DNA of 35,580 bases, from NCBI GenBank assembly GCA_938016265.1, contig CALLWB010000065.1, positions 1-35,580 of the forward strand, in the 5' to 3' direction. Shown piece by piece: positions 25,466-32,532 of this stretch. The stretch comes from an uncultured Saprospiraceae bacterium. Its GTDB lineage: Bacteria > Bacteroidota > Bacteroidia > Chitinophagales > Saprospiraceae. The notes beneath the pieces are model-generated. The model was not told where the DNA came from and did not search any database. It saw nothing but the letters and a program-made list of their open reading frames with translations. Every line of letters starts with the position of its first letter. Positions within the stretch are counted from its first letter, which is position 1. The position numbers were made by a program, and so were the translations under genes.

Positions 25466-28135
25466 TTATTTTTGTGTACCAGTAGAGTTGGAAGGGGTAT
25501 TTGCTTCTTCCACATCGATGCCAAGGGCTGCTTTGATTTTCAGTAATTCTGATTTTAGGAAATCTACTTCATTTTGAAGGGCGTCGTTTTTGGTTTTTAG
25601 TGTATCGATTTCGGTTTGTTGTTCCTGCGTTCCTTTTACGAGATGTGGGACAAGCCCTGGATAATTGACAGCATCGAACTCAATTTCTTTTTCCTCTTTC
25701 GGGGCGTTGTCTGCCTTTGGTTGAACCGCAAAACGCACCAATTCAGGATAAAGCGTCTTTACATTGTCAGACATAAAACCAGTATGGGTGCCTTTTTGTA
25801 AATTCATGTGTGTAAGTTCGTCTGTTTTGTATTCGTATTCCATAACTTCCAGCTGCATGAGTTTTGTAATTGCTGAAGAGGAGTTGCGGATGTTACGTTT
25901 TAACTCTCTAAATGAAGGTGTAAAAGATCCTGTAGCATATACACTGCCTGCAAAATAACCTGCCCAGGCAGATCCACCAGCTGGACCATTATTTTGAGTC
26001 CAGGTACTATACAAACCATACGTATAAGCAGGTGAACCAGCACGTTCAGCAGTAGAGTATAAACCAACTAGTCCAGAAGAGAATCCAAACGCTTCGGCGC
26101 GGATACCCTGAATATACTGTGTGTAACCAGTGGTTAGTGATGGAGTGGTCGCCACTGACCATGTTCCAACACCAGTAGTACCTCCACCACCAGAATAGAT
26201 GCCCCTTGACTCAAGACAAGAAGTGAATGGTCCGCTACCAGTTGTAAGATTAATCGAGGCGGCTCCGGTGTGATTGCTCGCCTCTACATAAAGTGGATCT
26301 GCCGGATTGGCTGTTCCTATACCCAAAAATCCTCCATTGATGAAAGAGTTGCCATTCCCATTTATCCGGGCACGTACGACATTATTTTGATAAACATCAA
26401 TAACCCCATCATCAGAAGAGTCGTACATTCTAACCAAATAGTCTCCTGAACCTACAGCACCATCTCTTAAATAAATATCATCTGAAAAGAAAGAATTTCC
26501 AGTAACATTAAACATGCCTGCGGTGGCTGTTCCTCCTACAGCAGTTCGTCCATTATCTAATACCGCAAATCTATTGGTTCCATTATCCCTAACCAGAAAA
26601 TCTCCCGTACTATTTAGGTTGTGTATCATACTATAGATGCCATTTGTTATTGTTGTTGTTTCTGTAAGCAGTCCGCCTAGTTGAATTCTGTCAGCTGCGG
26701 CATCTACATTTAGCCCATTGTTTGCTGATGCAGTAATAGTTGGAGTACCTGTTGTACCTCCACCAATCAGCCCTGCCCCTGCAGTAACTCCTGAAATGTC
26801 TCCAGTGGGGATTGTTTGTGTCAATAAATCACCACTAACATTGGCAACAACCATTCGATTTCCAACTCCTGCCAGGGCAGAAAAACGTCCGGTACCTACA
26901 ACATGCAGTTTTTGAGCTGGCGCTGTTGTTCCCAACCCCAAATTACCACCATTAATAAAAGAGTTGCCATTTCCGTGAATTCGATTGACAACAGCCCCTG
27001 CACGATACACATCAATAATGCCATCGTCGCTGCTATCAAACAATCGAATCAGGTTAGTACCAGTTACAGAACCGTCTCTTAAGTACAAATCATTAGAATA
27101 AAATGAGGTTCCAGTTACGTTAAAGTTGCCAGCTGTTTGGTTGGAGCCAACAGAGACCCTGCCATTGGAGCCCTCCACCATCATTCGGATGATTCCTGCA
27201 TCACTAATGATAAAATCTCCAGTAGTTGTGAGGTCATGGAATAGGGAATTGGCTCCGTAAGTCAGTGTTGTGTTTTTTAGGAGGTTGCCGCCTAGTTGAA
27301 TTCTATCCGCTGTTGCATCTACAGATATTCCATTGTTTGCTGCAGCATTAATAGTTGGAGTACCTGAGGTACCTCCACCAGTAAGTCCCACGCCAGCAGT
27401 CACCCCAGTAACATCTCCTCCAATGGAGGCGAGGCTAACTGTCTGAGAACCGCCACCATCAATGACGTTCAGGTCTGTACCTGATAACGTTACTCCCGTG
27501 TTATATTCATTCCCAATCACCGCATCTGCATCATTTACGTTATCGGTGGAGTTGATTGTGAAGTTTGGATGTGTCCCTGTTACTGTTGTTGCTCCAGTTC
27601 CTGTAAGAGATATTGATTGACTCTGTGCAGTATTTGTGATCACACCTGCAGCTGAAACAGCAATCCCAGTTCCAGCAGTATAGTTTGTAGAATTGATGGT
27701 ATAATTTGGGTAGGTTCCGGATACTGAAGATCCTCCAGCTCCTGTGATAGACACTGGTAGGTCTGGAGATGTATTAGTAATCGTATTGCCCATTATCGAA
27801 ATACCTGGACCAGATAGTAAGTCAAGAAAAATGGTATCTCCAGATATAGTAACACCAGGGCCCGTCACAAAGTCAACGCCCAGGATTTTCTTAAGGTCTG
27901 AAGGATATAGGTACCTGACCAGTCCGGTGCTGTTGTCGACAACAACAATACTAGTATCTGATTGAGAAAAATAGTTGAGTCCATCAATTCGGACAGGGTC
28001 ATCTCCAGTATTTAATGGAGTGACATGAAGGGTGTTTGTGGGTACCGTTTGCCCAATACCCACATTTTGACCATGTCCAATTGAATAGAAGAGGCAAATT
28101 AGAGTAAAAAGGAGAAAGAGCTTAATGTTTTTCAT
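25466..28135 (-). CDS. Surface fibre-like protein with C-terminal peptidase S74 (endosialidase chaperone) domain
   Basis: 889 residues. A signal peptide (LFLLFTLICLFYSIGHG) is followed by NVGIGQTVPTNTLHV, typical of Bacteroidota proteins with tail-fibre-like stalks. The middle is rich in G, T, S and N and consists of repeats. One block of about 180 residues occurs twice in tandem, each running from a GVTAG.GL.GGGT.GTPTI segment to GNGNSFINGG.LG.GT. Residues about 765-820 are the intramolecular chaperone domain of endosialidases (FRELKRNIRNSSSAITKLMQ, then MEYEYK and GFMSDNVKTLYPELV), which helps trimer assembly and may self-cleave. A coiled coil follows (IDTLKTKNDALQNEVDFLKS). It is therefore a likely trimeric exported fibre. 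No T9SS sorting domain was seen. Confidence 0.88.
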   Translation of the reverse strand: MKNIKLFLLFTLICLFYSIGHGQNVGIGQTVPTNTLHVTPLNTGDDPVRIDGLNYFSQSDTSIVVVDNSTGLVRYLYPSDLKKILGVDFVTGPGVTISGDTIFLDLLSGPGISIMGNTITNTSPDLPVSITGAGGSSVSGTYPNYTINSTNYTAGTGIAVSAAGVITNTAQSQSISLTGTGATTVTGTHPNFTINSTDNVNDADAVIGNEYNTGVTLSGTDLNVIDGGGSQTVSLASIGGDVTGVTAGVGLTGGGTSGTPTINAAANNGISVDATADRIQLGGNLLKNTTLTYGANSLFHDLTTTGDFIISDAGIIRMMVEGSNGRVSVGSNQTAGNFNVTGTSFYSNDLYLRDGSVTGTNLIRLFDSSDDGIIDVYRAGAVVNRIHGNGNSFINGGNLGLGTTAPAQKLHVVGTGRFSALAGVGNRMVVANVSGDLLTQTIPTGDISGVTAGAGLIGGGTTGTPTITASANNGLNVDAAADRIQLGGLLTETTTITNGIYSMIHNLNSTGDFLVRDNGTNRFAVLDNGRTAVGGTATAGMFNVTGNSFFSDDIYLRDGAVGSGDYLVRMYDSSDDGVIDVYQNNVVRARINGNGNSFINGGFLGIGTANPADPLYVEASNHTGAASINLTTGSGPFTSCLESRGIYSGGGGTTGVGTWSVATTPSLTTGYTQYIQGIRAEAFGFSSGLVGLYSTAERAGSPAYTYGLYSTWTQNNGPAGGSAWAGYFAGSVYATGSFTPSFRELKRNIRNSSSAITKLMQLEVMEYEYKTDELTHMNLQKGTHTGFMSDNVKTLYPELVRFAVQPKADNAPKEEKEIEFDAVNYPGLVPHLVKGTQEQQTEIDTLKTKNDALQNEVDFLKSELLKIKAALGIDVEEANTPSNSTGTQK

Positions 28136-28289
28136 AGGTGGATTTTTGAATAGGCTTGAAAAGAATGGACGTGCAACAGAAGCGAAGTTTTGTTATTTGT
28201 TAATTTTCTATGTCACGTTCCGTTTGATTTTCATTAAATTAATGTTTTTATACATGAATTTTAAATCCAGTACCTTTTTTATTTTGTAA

Positions 28290-28318
28290 AAATTAGAAGT
28301 TTATTTGGCTAAATAAAC
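28290..28318 (-). terminator. Probable terminator after the Hsp70-like gene
   Basis: GTTTATTT (28299-28306) and AAATAAAC (28311-28318) form a perfect 8-pair stem with a 4-base loop, 12 bases after the stop on the minus strand. On that strand the next bases include a run of T. The stem is AT-rich, so strength is moderate. Confidence 0.5.
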
Positions 28319-28329
28319 GGACTATCTAG

Positions 28330-29595
28330 CTATTTTTTGAACCCCTGATAGGAAAGCGCTAATCCCATTGCAACACTGTTGAAGTTGTCACCAGACTTTA
28401 ATTTATGCGCTCCGAAACGCTCCATAAATTGTTGTTTTAGTGGGCGGACCATGGAAGACCCACCAGTCAAAAAGACGGTATCTATTTGATTGTAAGTATA
28501 GTTGTTTCTACTTAGGAAATCATCGAGGTAGGCAGTTATTTTTTCCACTTCAAGTGGAATAATCGTTGTTGCTAGTTCCTTGATAGAAATCTCTTCGTTT
28601 AGATTGATCGTTTGTGGATCAAAAACTAAATTGGTGGTATCTGAATTAGTCAGATCGATCTTTGCCTTTTCGATTTGTTTGAATAATAGATAGCCCAGAT
28701 TTTGTTCGATTAAGGTCAGCAAATTTTTGACTCTGTAGTCTCTGCCAGAAAAAACATAGGACTTTTCAATGGCCTCTTTCATTTTCAAGGTGTTGAGGAA
28801 ATTCATTTTTTCCCAGGAGGTGATCTTTGTAAAATAGGATAGGGAAAGGTCCAGCCATTTGTCGTCAAACTGTTCTTTTACCCCACGACCAAAATGAGGG
28901 GTACCACGGTGCCACATGATTTTAGAGTCGAAATTGTCACCGCCTATGTAGATCCCTCCTTTAGCGATCATATCCTCCGTTCGGTTTGTAGCCGAAGTGG
29001 CGTTTGGTCTAAGATTCATCAAGGTAAAATCAGACGTTCCACCACCAAAATCACCAACAAGGACCAATTCTTTCTTTTGAATCTGCCGTTCGTATGTGTA
29101 GGCAGCGGCTATCGGCTCCATTTGAAAATAAAACCGCTCAAAACCAGCCAGCTGAACAGCCTTCTGAAGTCGGTCTTGTGCCAGCGCTTCTTTATCAGGG
29201 TTTTTACTAAATACGACAGGTCGGCCGATCACGGCTTCAGTGATGGTTTCTCCTAGAAAATCGTCCGCCTGCTTTTTTAAAAAGCTAATAATCAATGCGA
29301 CCAAGTCTTCTGCCATAAAAGTTCTGTTAGATATCCAGGTTTTTGTAAAACTCGGATTGGGCAAGACTGCTTTAATGGACTTCATAAATCGTCCTTGCAT
29401 TTTGCTTTCTACATAGGTTTCTACGGCCTTGTGACCGACTTCAAAGTAGAAGGTTTTAAAGGATTTTTGATACTCCGGGAAAAACAACAAAGATGGAGTC
29501 GTAAATAGTTTTACAATTTCGTTTGAGCTCGTATCCAGAATTGCCAGTGAAGAGTTGGAGGTACCAAAGTCCACACCATAAATATACTTGCTCAT
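28330..29595 (-). CDS. Hsp70-family ATPase without substrate-binding domain (YegD-like)
   Basis: 421 residues, actin-like ATPase only. The phosphate-binding loops are visible: YGVDFGTSNSSLAI (6-19), VLVGDFGGGTSDFTLM in the middle and VFLTGGSSMVRPLKQQF (adenosine motif) near the end. The length and the lack of a C-terminal substrate-binding domain resemble YegD-type Hsp70 homologues rather than DnaK. It presumably couples ATP hydrolysis to an unknown client or regulatory function in the cytoplasm. The gene is alone between the S74-type gene and the ogt cluster. DnaJ- or GrpE-like partners are not in this window. Confidence 0.9.
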   Translation of the reverse strand: MSKYIYGVDFGTSNSSLAILDTSSNEIVKLFTTPSLLFFPEYQKSFKTFYFEVGHKAVETYVESKMQGRFMKSIKAVLPNPSFTKTWISNRTFMAEDLVALIISFLKKQADDFLGETITEAVIGRPVVFSKNPDKEALAQDRLQKAVQLAGFERFYFQMEPIAAAYTYERQIQKKELVLVGDFGGGTSDFTLMNLRPNATSATNRTEDMIAKGGIYIGGDNFDSKIMWHRGTPHFGRGVKEQFDDKWLDLSLSYFTKITSWEKMNFLNTLKMKEAIEKSYVFSGRDYRVKNLLTLIEQNLGYLLFKQIEKAKIDLTNSDTTNLVFDPQTINLNEEISIKELATTIIPLEVEKITAYLDDFLSRNNYTYNQIDTVFLTGGSSMVRPLKQQFMERFGAHKLKSGDNFNSVAMGLALSYQGFKK

Positions 29596-29752
29596 AGGGT
29601 TCGATTTGTTGGTTTTTCATCAAAAAGGGGAGCTAAGGTAGGCGATATTTATATAATTGTCAATAGGGAAGTATATGCAAGTAAGCCCTATATGGCCAAT
29701 GTGCTAAAAGCTTTGTTGAAAAAGGAATTTTCGGTCTAAGATAGATGCCTCC

Positions 29753-30229
29753 TTAAAAAGTAACTTCAGGGTGTTCCAATTCCAATAACGCCTGTTTTCT
29801 TTCTAGACCGCCAGCATAACCTCGTAGTTTGCCATCCCGACCAATCAGACGATGGCAGGGGATGATGATGGAGATGGGGTTGTCGCCGTTTGCTTTTCCG
29901 ACAGCGCGGGCGGCTTTTGGTTGATTGATTTTTGTGGCAACGTCAGAATAGGTAAGGACGTTCCCATAAGGAATTTGTAGGAGCTGTTGCCAAACTTTGC
30001 GCTCAAATGGAGTGGCCTGTTGAAGGTCTAGGGAAACACCAAACTTTTGCCGCTGTCCAGTGAAATACTCATCCAATTCGCGTTTGCACTGAATCAGAAA
30101 GTGGTGGTCGGACCATGGTTTTGGAGGAACTTGGTCTACAAATCGGATTTCTGTAATACCAATGTCAGACGCACCGATCATTAGCCAACCGAGGGGCGAA
30201 TTGTAGTAGATTTTGTGGGAATCATTCAC
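29753..30229 (-). CDS. ogt: Methylated-DNA--protein-cysteine methyltransferase (Ogt-like), copy 1
   Basis: 158 residues. The active site is IIIPCHRLIG with the acceptor C125; the preceding GKANGDNPISI and the Arg in KAARAVG are the standard neighbours that flip and hold O6-alkylguanine. The N-terminal domain is short, as in Ogt. The protein transfers the alkyl group from DNA to its cysteine and is consumed. It is the last gene of a minus-strand cluster, 53 bases after a second ogt-like gene, and is probably a paralogue of it. Confidence 0.93.
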   Translation of the reverse strand: MNDSHKIYYNSPLGWLMIGASDIGITEIRFVDQVPPKPWSDHHFLIQCKRELDEYFTGQRQKFGVSLDLQQATPFERKVWQQLLQIPYGNVLTYSDVATKINQPKAARAVGKANGDNPISIIIPCHRLIGRDGKLRGYAGGLERKQALLELEHPEVTF

Positions 30230-30282
30230 AGTAAATACCTATTTAATTTAGTTGTTTTTACGTAGCGCGTAGGAAGAATCTA

Positions 30283-30774
30283 CTAAAACAATGACGTTTG
30301 CTTGCCAAAAACCATTGGGTTTTCCAGCATCAATAAATCTCGTTTGTGGTTGAGCCCGCCTGCATATCCGGTGAGATTGCCGTTGATACCAATGACCCGA
30401 TGACAGGGCGCAATGATCGGTATTGGGTTTTGCCCACAAGCCTGGCCGACTGCCCGAACGGCTTTTCGATCTCCAAGTGCTTGTGCAATGGCAAGGTAAG
30501 AGGTCGTCCGACCATAGCCAATCGTCATCAATTGTTCCCAAACGGCAATTTGAAAATCGGAGCCTTTGAAGGAAAGCGGGATCGTGAATTGAGTACGCTT
30601 TTTAGCAAAATACTCTTCCAATTGTTCGAGGCATTGATCAAGGAAAGCAGGGATTTCTTTGTCGCGTTCGGCAGCAGGGATCTCCTGAATAAAAGAAATC
30701 TCTGTAATTCCCTTGGGAATACCGCCAATTTTTATCCCTCCGACTGGAGAATCGTAATATGCGTATTGCGTCAT
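30283..30774 (-). CDS. Methylated-DNA--protein-cysteine methyltransferase (Ogt-like), copy 2
   Basis: 163 residues, same domain plan as the downstream copy. The acceptor is C124 in IIAPCHRVIG, with GQACGQNPIPI and KAVRAVG before it. Compared with copy 1 and typical Ogt, the AN pair is AC and the residue two before the acceptor cysteine is Ala instead of Ile or Val. All core residues (PCHR, NP, RAVG) are kept, so activity is likely. It starts 13 bases after the ybaB stop. Two adjacent alkyltransferases suggest different substrate ranges or a recent duplication followed by divergence. Confidence 0.92.
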   Translation of the reverse strand: MTQYAYYDSPVGGIKIGGIPKGITEISFIQEIPAAERDKEIPAFLDQCLEQLEEYFAKKRTQFTIPLSFKGSDFQIAVWEQLMTIGYGRTTSYLAIAQALGDRKAVRAVGQACGQNPIPIIAPCHRVIGINGNLTGYAGGLNHKRDLLMLENPMVFGKQTSLF

Positions 30775-30787
30775 TTGCTAGTGGATT

Positions 30788-31087
30788 TTATCCAAACATA
30801 CCAGGGATATTCATTCCTGGAGGCAGTAAGCTGCTCATGATGGACTGCGTTTCTGCTGCTGCTTTGGTCTCTGCAATATCGAGTACCCGATTGATGGCTA
30901 CCAGCAGTAAATCTTCGAGTTCGTCAGCTTCCCCTTGTAGTAATTCAGGAGCGACCACGATATTCAAAATTTTACGATTGGCATTGGCCTGGACTTTTAT
31001 TTTTCCTTCGCCGGCTTCTGCGTCTACGGTAATACCATCAAGTTGGATCTTGATGTTCTTTTGCATTTCTTCTAATTTGTCTAACAT
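30788..31087 (-). CDS. ybaB: YbaB/EbfC family nucleoid-associated protein
   Basis: 99 residues, about the normal length. It has the family layout: an N-terminal helix (LDKLEEMQKNIKIQLDGI), a strand region with GEGKIKVQANANRKILNI and the C-terminal helix (ELEDLLLVAINRVLDIAETK) ending in a PPGMNIPGMFG tail. It forms dimers that bind DNA and help organise the nucleoid. In many bacteria ybaB sits next to dnaX; here dnaX lies about 1.4 kb away on the other strand. The gene starts 4 bases after the haaO stop, so the two are translated from one mRNA. Confidence 0.93.
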   Translation of the reverse strand: MLDKLEEMQKNIKIQLDGITVDAEAGEGKIKVQANANRKILNIVVAPELLQGEADELEDLLLVAINRVLDIAETKAAAETQSIMSSLLPPGMNIPGMFG

Positions 31088-31091
31088 AGGA

Positions 31092-31610
31092 TTATACTTT
31101 TTCCATTACGCTACTGCATTTGTTGCAGGTGCGCAATTCTTCAGAGTTCATAAAATTATTCATTACTGGCGGCAATTGATTGACAATGTCGCTCATTTCG
31201 AAAGTGGCTTCGTGTAGTTTGTGGTTGCAACTTTCGCAAAACCACATCAGTTTATCGATTTCCCCTTCTTTTCTGTAGCGTTCGATCACCAATCCGATGG
31301 TATTTGCTGGTCGTTGGGGAGAGTGGGGGATTCTAGGAGGCAATAGGAACATCTCGCCTTCTTTTATCGAAATATCTTCTGGTGTGCCGTCTTCATTGAT
31401 GATTTTGAGCGTAATGTCTCCTTCTATTTGGTAGAACAGTTCTTCTCCATCTTCAAAGTGGTAGTCTTTTCTGCCATTTGGTCCGCCGACAATCATGACA
31501 ATGTAGTCCTCATTTTCCAGGTAGACTTGTTTGTTGCCAACGGGTGGTTTCAAAAGGTGGCGGTGTTCTTCTACCCAGGCATTTAAGTTAAACGGTTTTG
31601 CAATTCCCAT
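31092..31610 (-). CDS. haaO: 3-hydroxyanthranilate 3,4-dioxygenase
   Basis: 172 residues of cupin fold. The catalytic iron ligands are H51, E57 and H96 (DYHFEDGEELF and PPRIPHSPQR) and substrate-binding Arg residues R47 and R100 lie next to them. The second metal site, four Cys at 125, 128, 162 and 165 (FCESC and TCNKC), is intact, as in bacterial enzymes. It opens the ring of 3-hydroxyanthranilate to a product that cyclises to quinolinate, linking tryptophan breakdown to NAD. No other kynurenine-pathway gene is in the window. It heads a minus-strand cluster with ybaB and the two ogt-like genes. Confidence 0.95.
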   Translation of the reverse strand: MGIAKPFNLNAWVEEHRHLLKPPVGNKQVYLENEDYIVMIVGGPNGRKDYHFEDGEELFYQIEGDITLKIINEDGTPEDISIKEGEMFLLPPRIPHSPQRPANTIGLVIERYRKEGEIDKLMWFCESCNHKLHEATFEMSDIVNQLPPVMNNFMNSEELRTCNKCSSVMEKV

Positions 31611-31850
31611 AGGTGTGTTTGTTTAATGTTTGAGCTAAAAATAATGAATATTTGTAAGGATGTGTGGAAATTGAATGTTTTTAATGCGAGAACGCCTGAA
31701 TGCAAGAAGGAGTGAATGTTTTTCGTTGAGATGGATCGCACTAAGTATCCACTGTCGCCGATCCTTTACGTTTTTTTGCTGAACGTCGGACCACCTTCAA
31801 CGCTCCTCGAGATTGGGAAGGAATCTTCTTCCTTATTAAAAACAAAATGT

Positions 31851-31858
31851 TACTTTTG
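31851..31858 (+). promoter_or_regulatory. Candidate -7 box of the LEA-type lipoprotein gene
   Basis: TACTTTTG matches TAnnTTTG. A start near 31865 leaves about 10 bases before ATG 31875 and rules out the upstream in-frame ATG at 31716, although GGAG precedes the latter. Confidence 0.42.
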
Positions 31859-31874
31859 GGAAAAAAAAACTGCT

Positions 31875-32366
31875 ATGAAACACTTGTATCTTCTATTACC
31901 CGTTCTGATCCTTTTTTCGATGTCTGCTTGTAAAAAGCCGGCTCAACCAGAATTCAAGAAATTAAATAATGTAAAATTTGGGTCTTTGATCAAAATCGAT
32001 AATGGATATGGGGTGAAAATGAAGGGGGATGCCGTGTTGTTCAACCCAAATTCTGTGGGGGTGCCGATATCGGGGATGGACTTTGATTTGTATGCGGATG
32101 GGAAAAAGGTGTCTAGAATAACTCAGGAGGTTACTGCTCAAATGCCTGCGAATGGGGAATTTACCCTTCCGCTTAATTTTGGTATTCCTTTAGAGGAAGT
32201 TTTTCGTGGCTTCAAGCCCAAAATCAGAGATCTGATGAATAAACGGACCATAAAAGTGAAAGTGGATGGACATCTTGTTGTGAAACCCGCTGGAGTAGAG
32301 CTCAAAATACCCATCACGTATGAGGATGATTATGAAGTAGCTTTGAAAGATTTAATTAATTTTTAG
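31875..32366 (+). CDS. LEA type 2-like lipoprotein
   Basis: 163 residues from ATG 31875, which begins a clean lipoprotein signal (MKHLYLLLPVLILFSMSACK, lipidated C19). The mature part is beta-rich and resembles LEA14/WHy-type domains (LKGDAVLFNPNSVGVPISGM-like pattern, then FDLYADGKKVSRI and FTLPLNFGIPLEEV). Such proteins are attached to a membrane and have been linked to stress tolerance; the exact role here is unknown. The ORF can be extended to 31716 but that start lies upstream of a promoter box. Confidence 0.82.
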   Translation: MKHLYLLLPVLILFSMSACKKPAQPEFKKLNNVKFGSLIKIDNGYGVKMKGDAVLFNPNSVGVPISGMDFDLYADGKKVSRITQEVTAQMPANGEFTLPLNFGIPLEEVFRGFKPKIRDLMNKRTIKVKVDGHLVVKPAGVELKIPITYEDDYEVALKDLINF

Positions 32367-32414
32367 ATAAATAGGCCGCTTTGCTGACCGCCCGTTTGCT
32401 TGGAGTAGTTATAA

Positions 32415-32444
32415 CGTCTCGCTTTCCGCAGTCTCGCAGAGACG
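32415..32444. repeat. Alternative hairpins upstream of dnaX
   Basis: GTCTC (32431-32435) pairs with GAGAC (32439-32443) around a 3-base loop. The same 3' arm can instead pair with CGTCTC at 32415-32420. The lack of a T-run argues against a simple terminator. It may end the lipoprotein transcript or be incidental. Confidence 0.35.
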
Positions 32445-32490
32445 ATCTCACTTCTCGCTTCTTTTACTAAGAATTTGCGGTTTATTTTCT

Positions 32491-32498
32491 TAATTTTG
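32491..32498 (+). promoter_or_regulatory. Candidate -7 box of dnaX
   Basis: TAATTTTG matches TAnnTTTG, with a start near 32505 and a leader of about 28 bases. A TTTG at 32474-32477 is too close to be a normal -33 element. The dnaX ATG also has AGGAAG (32523-32528) at Shine-Dalgarno distance, unusual in this window. Confidence 0.4.
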
Positions 32499-32532
32499 AG
32501 ACTCATTAATAAAAGAACTTACAGGAAGTTAT

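Noticed and set aside
31716-31874. N-terminal extension of the LEA-type lipoprotein
   Set aside because: The lipobox start at 31875 and a promoter box just before it contradict the longer form, despite GGAG ahead of the upstream ATG.
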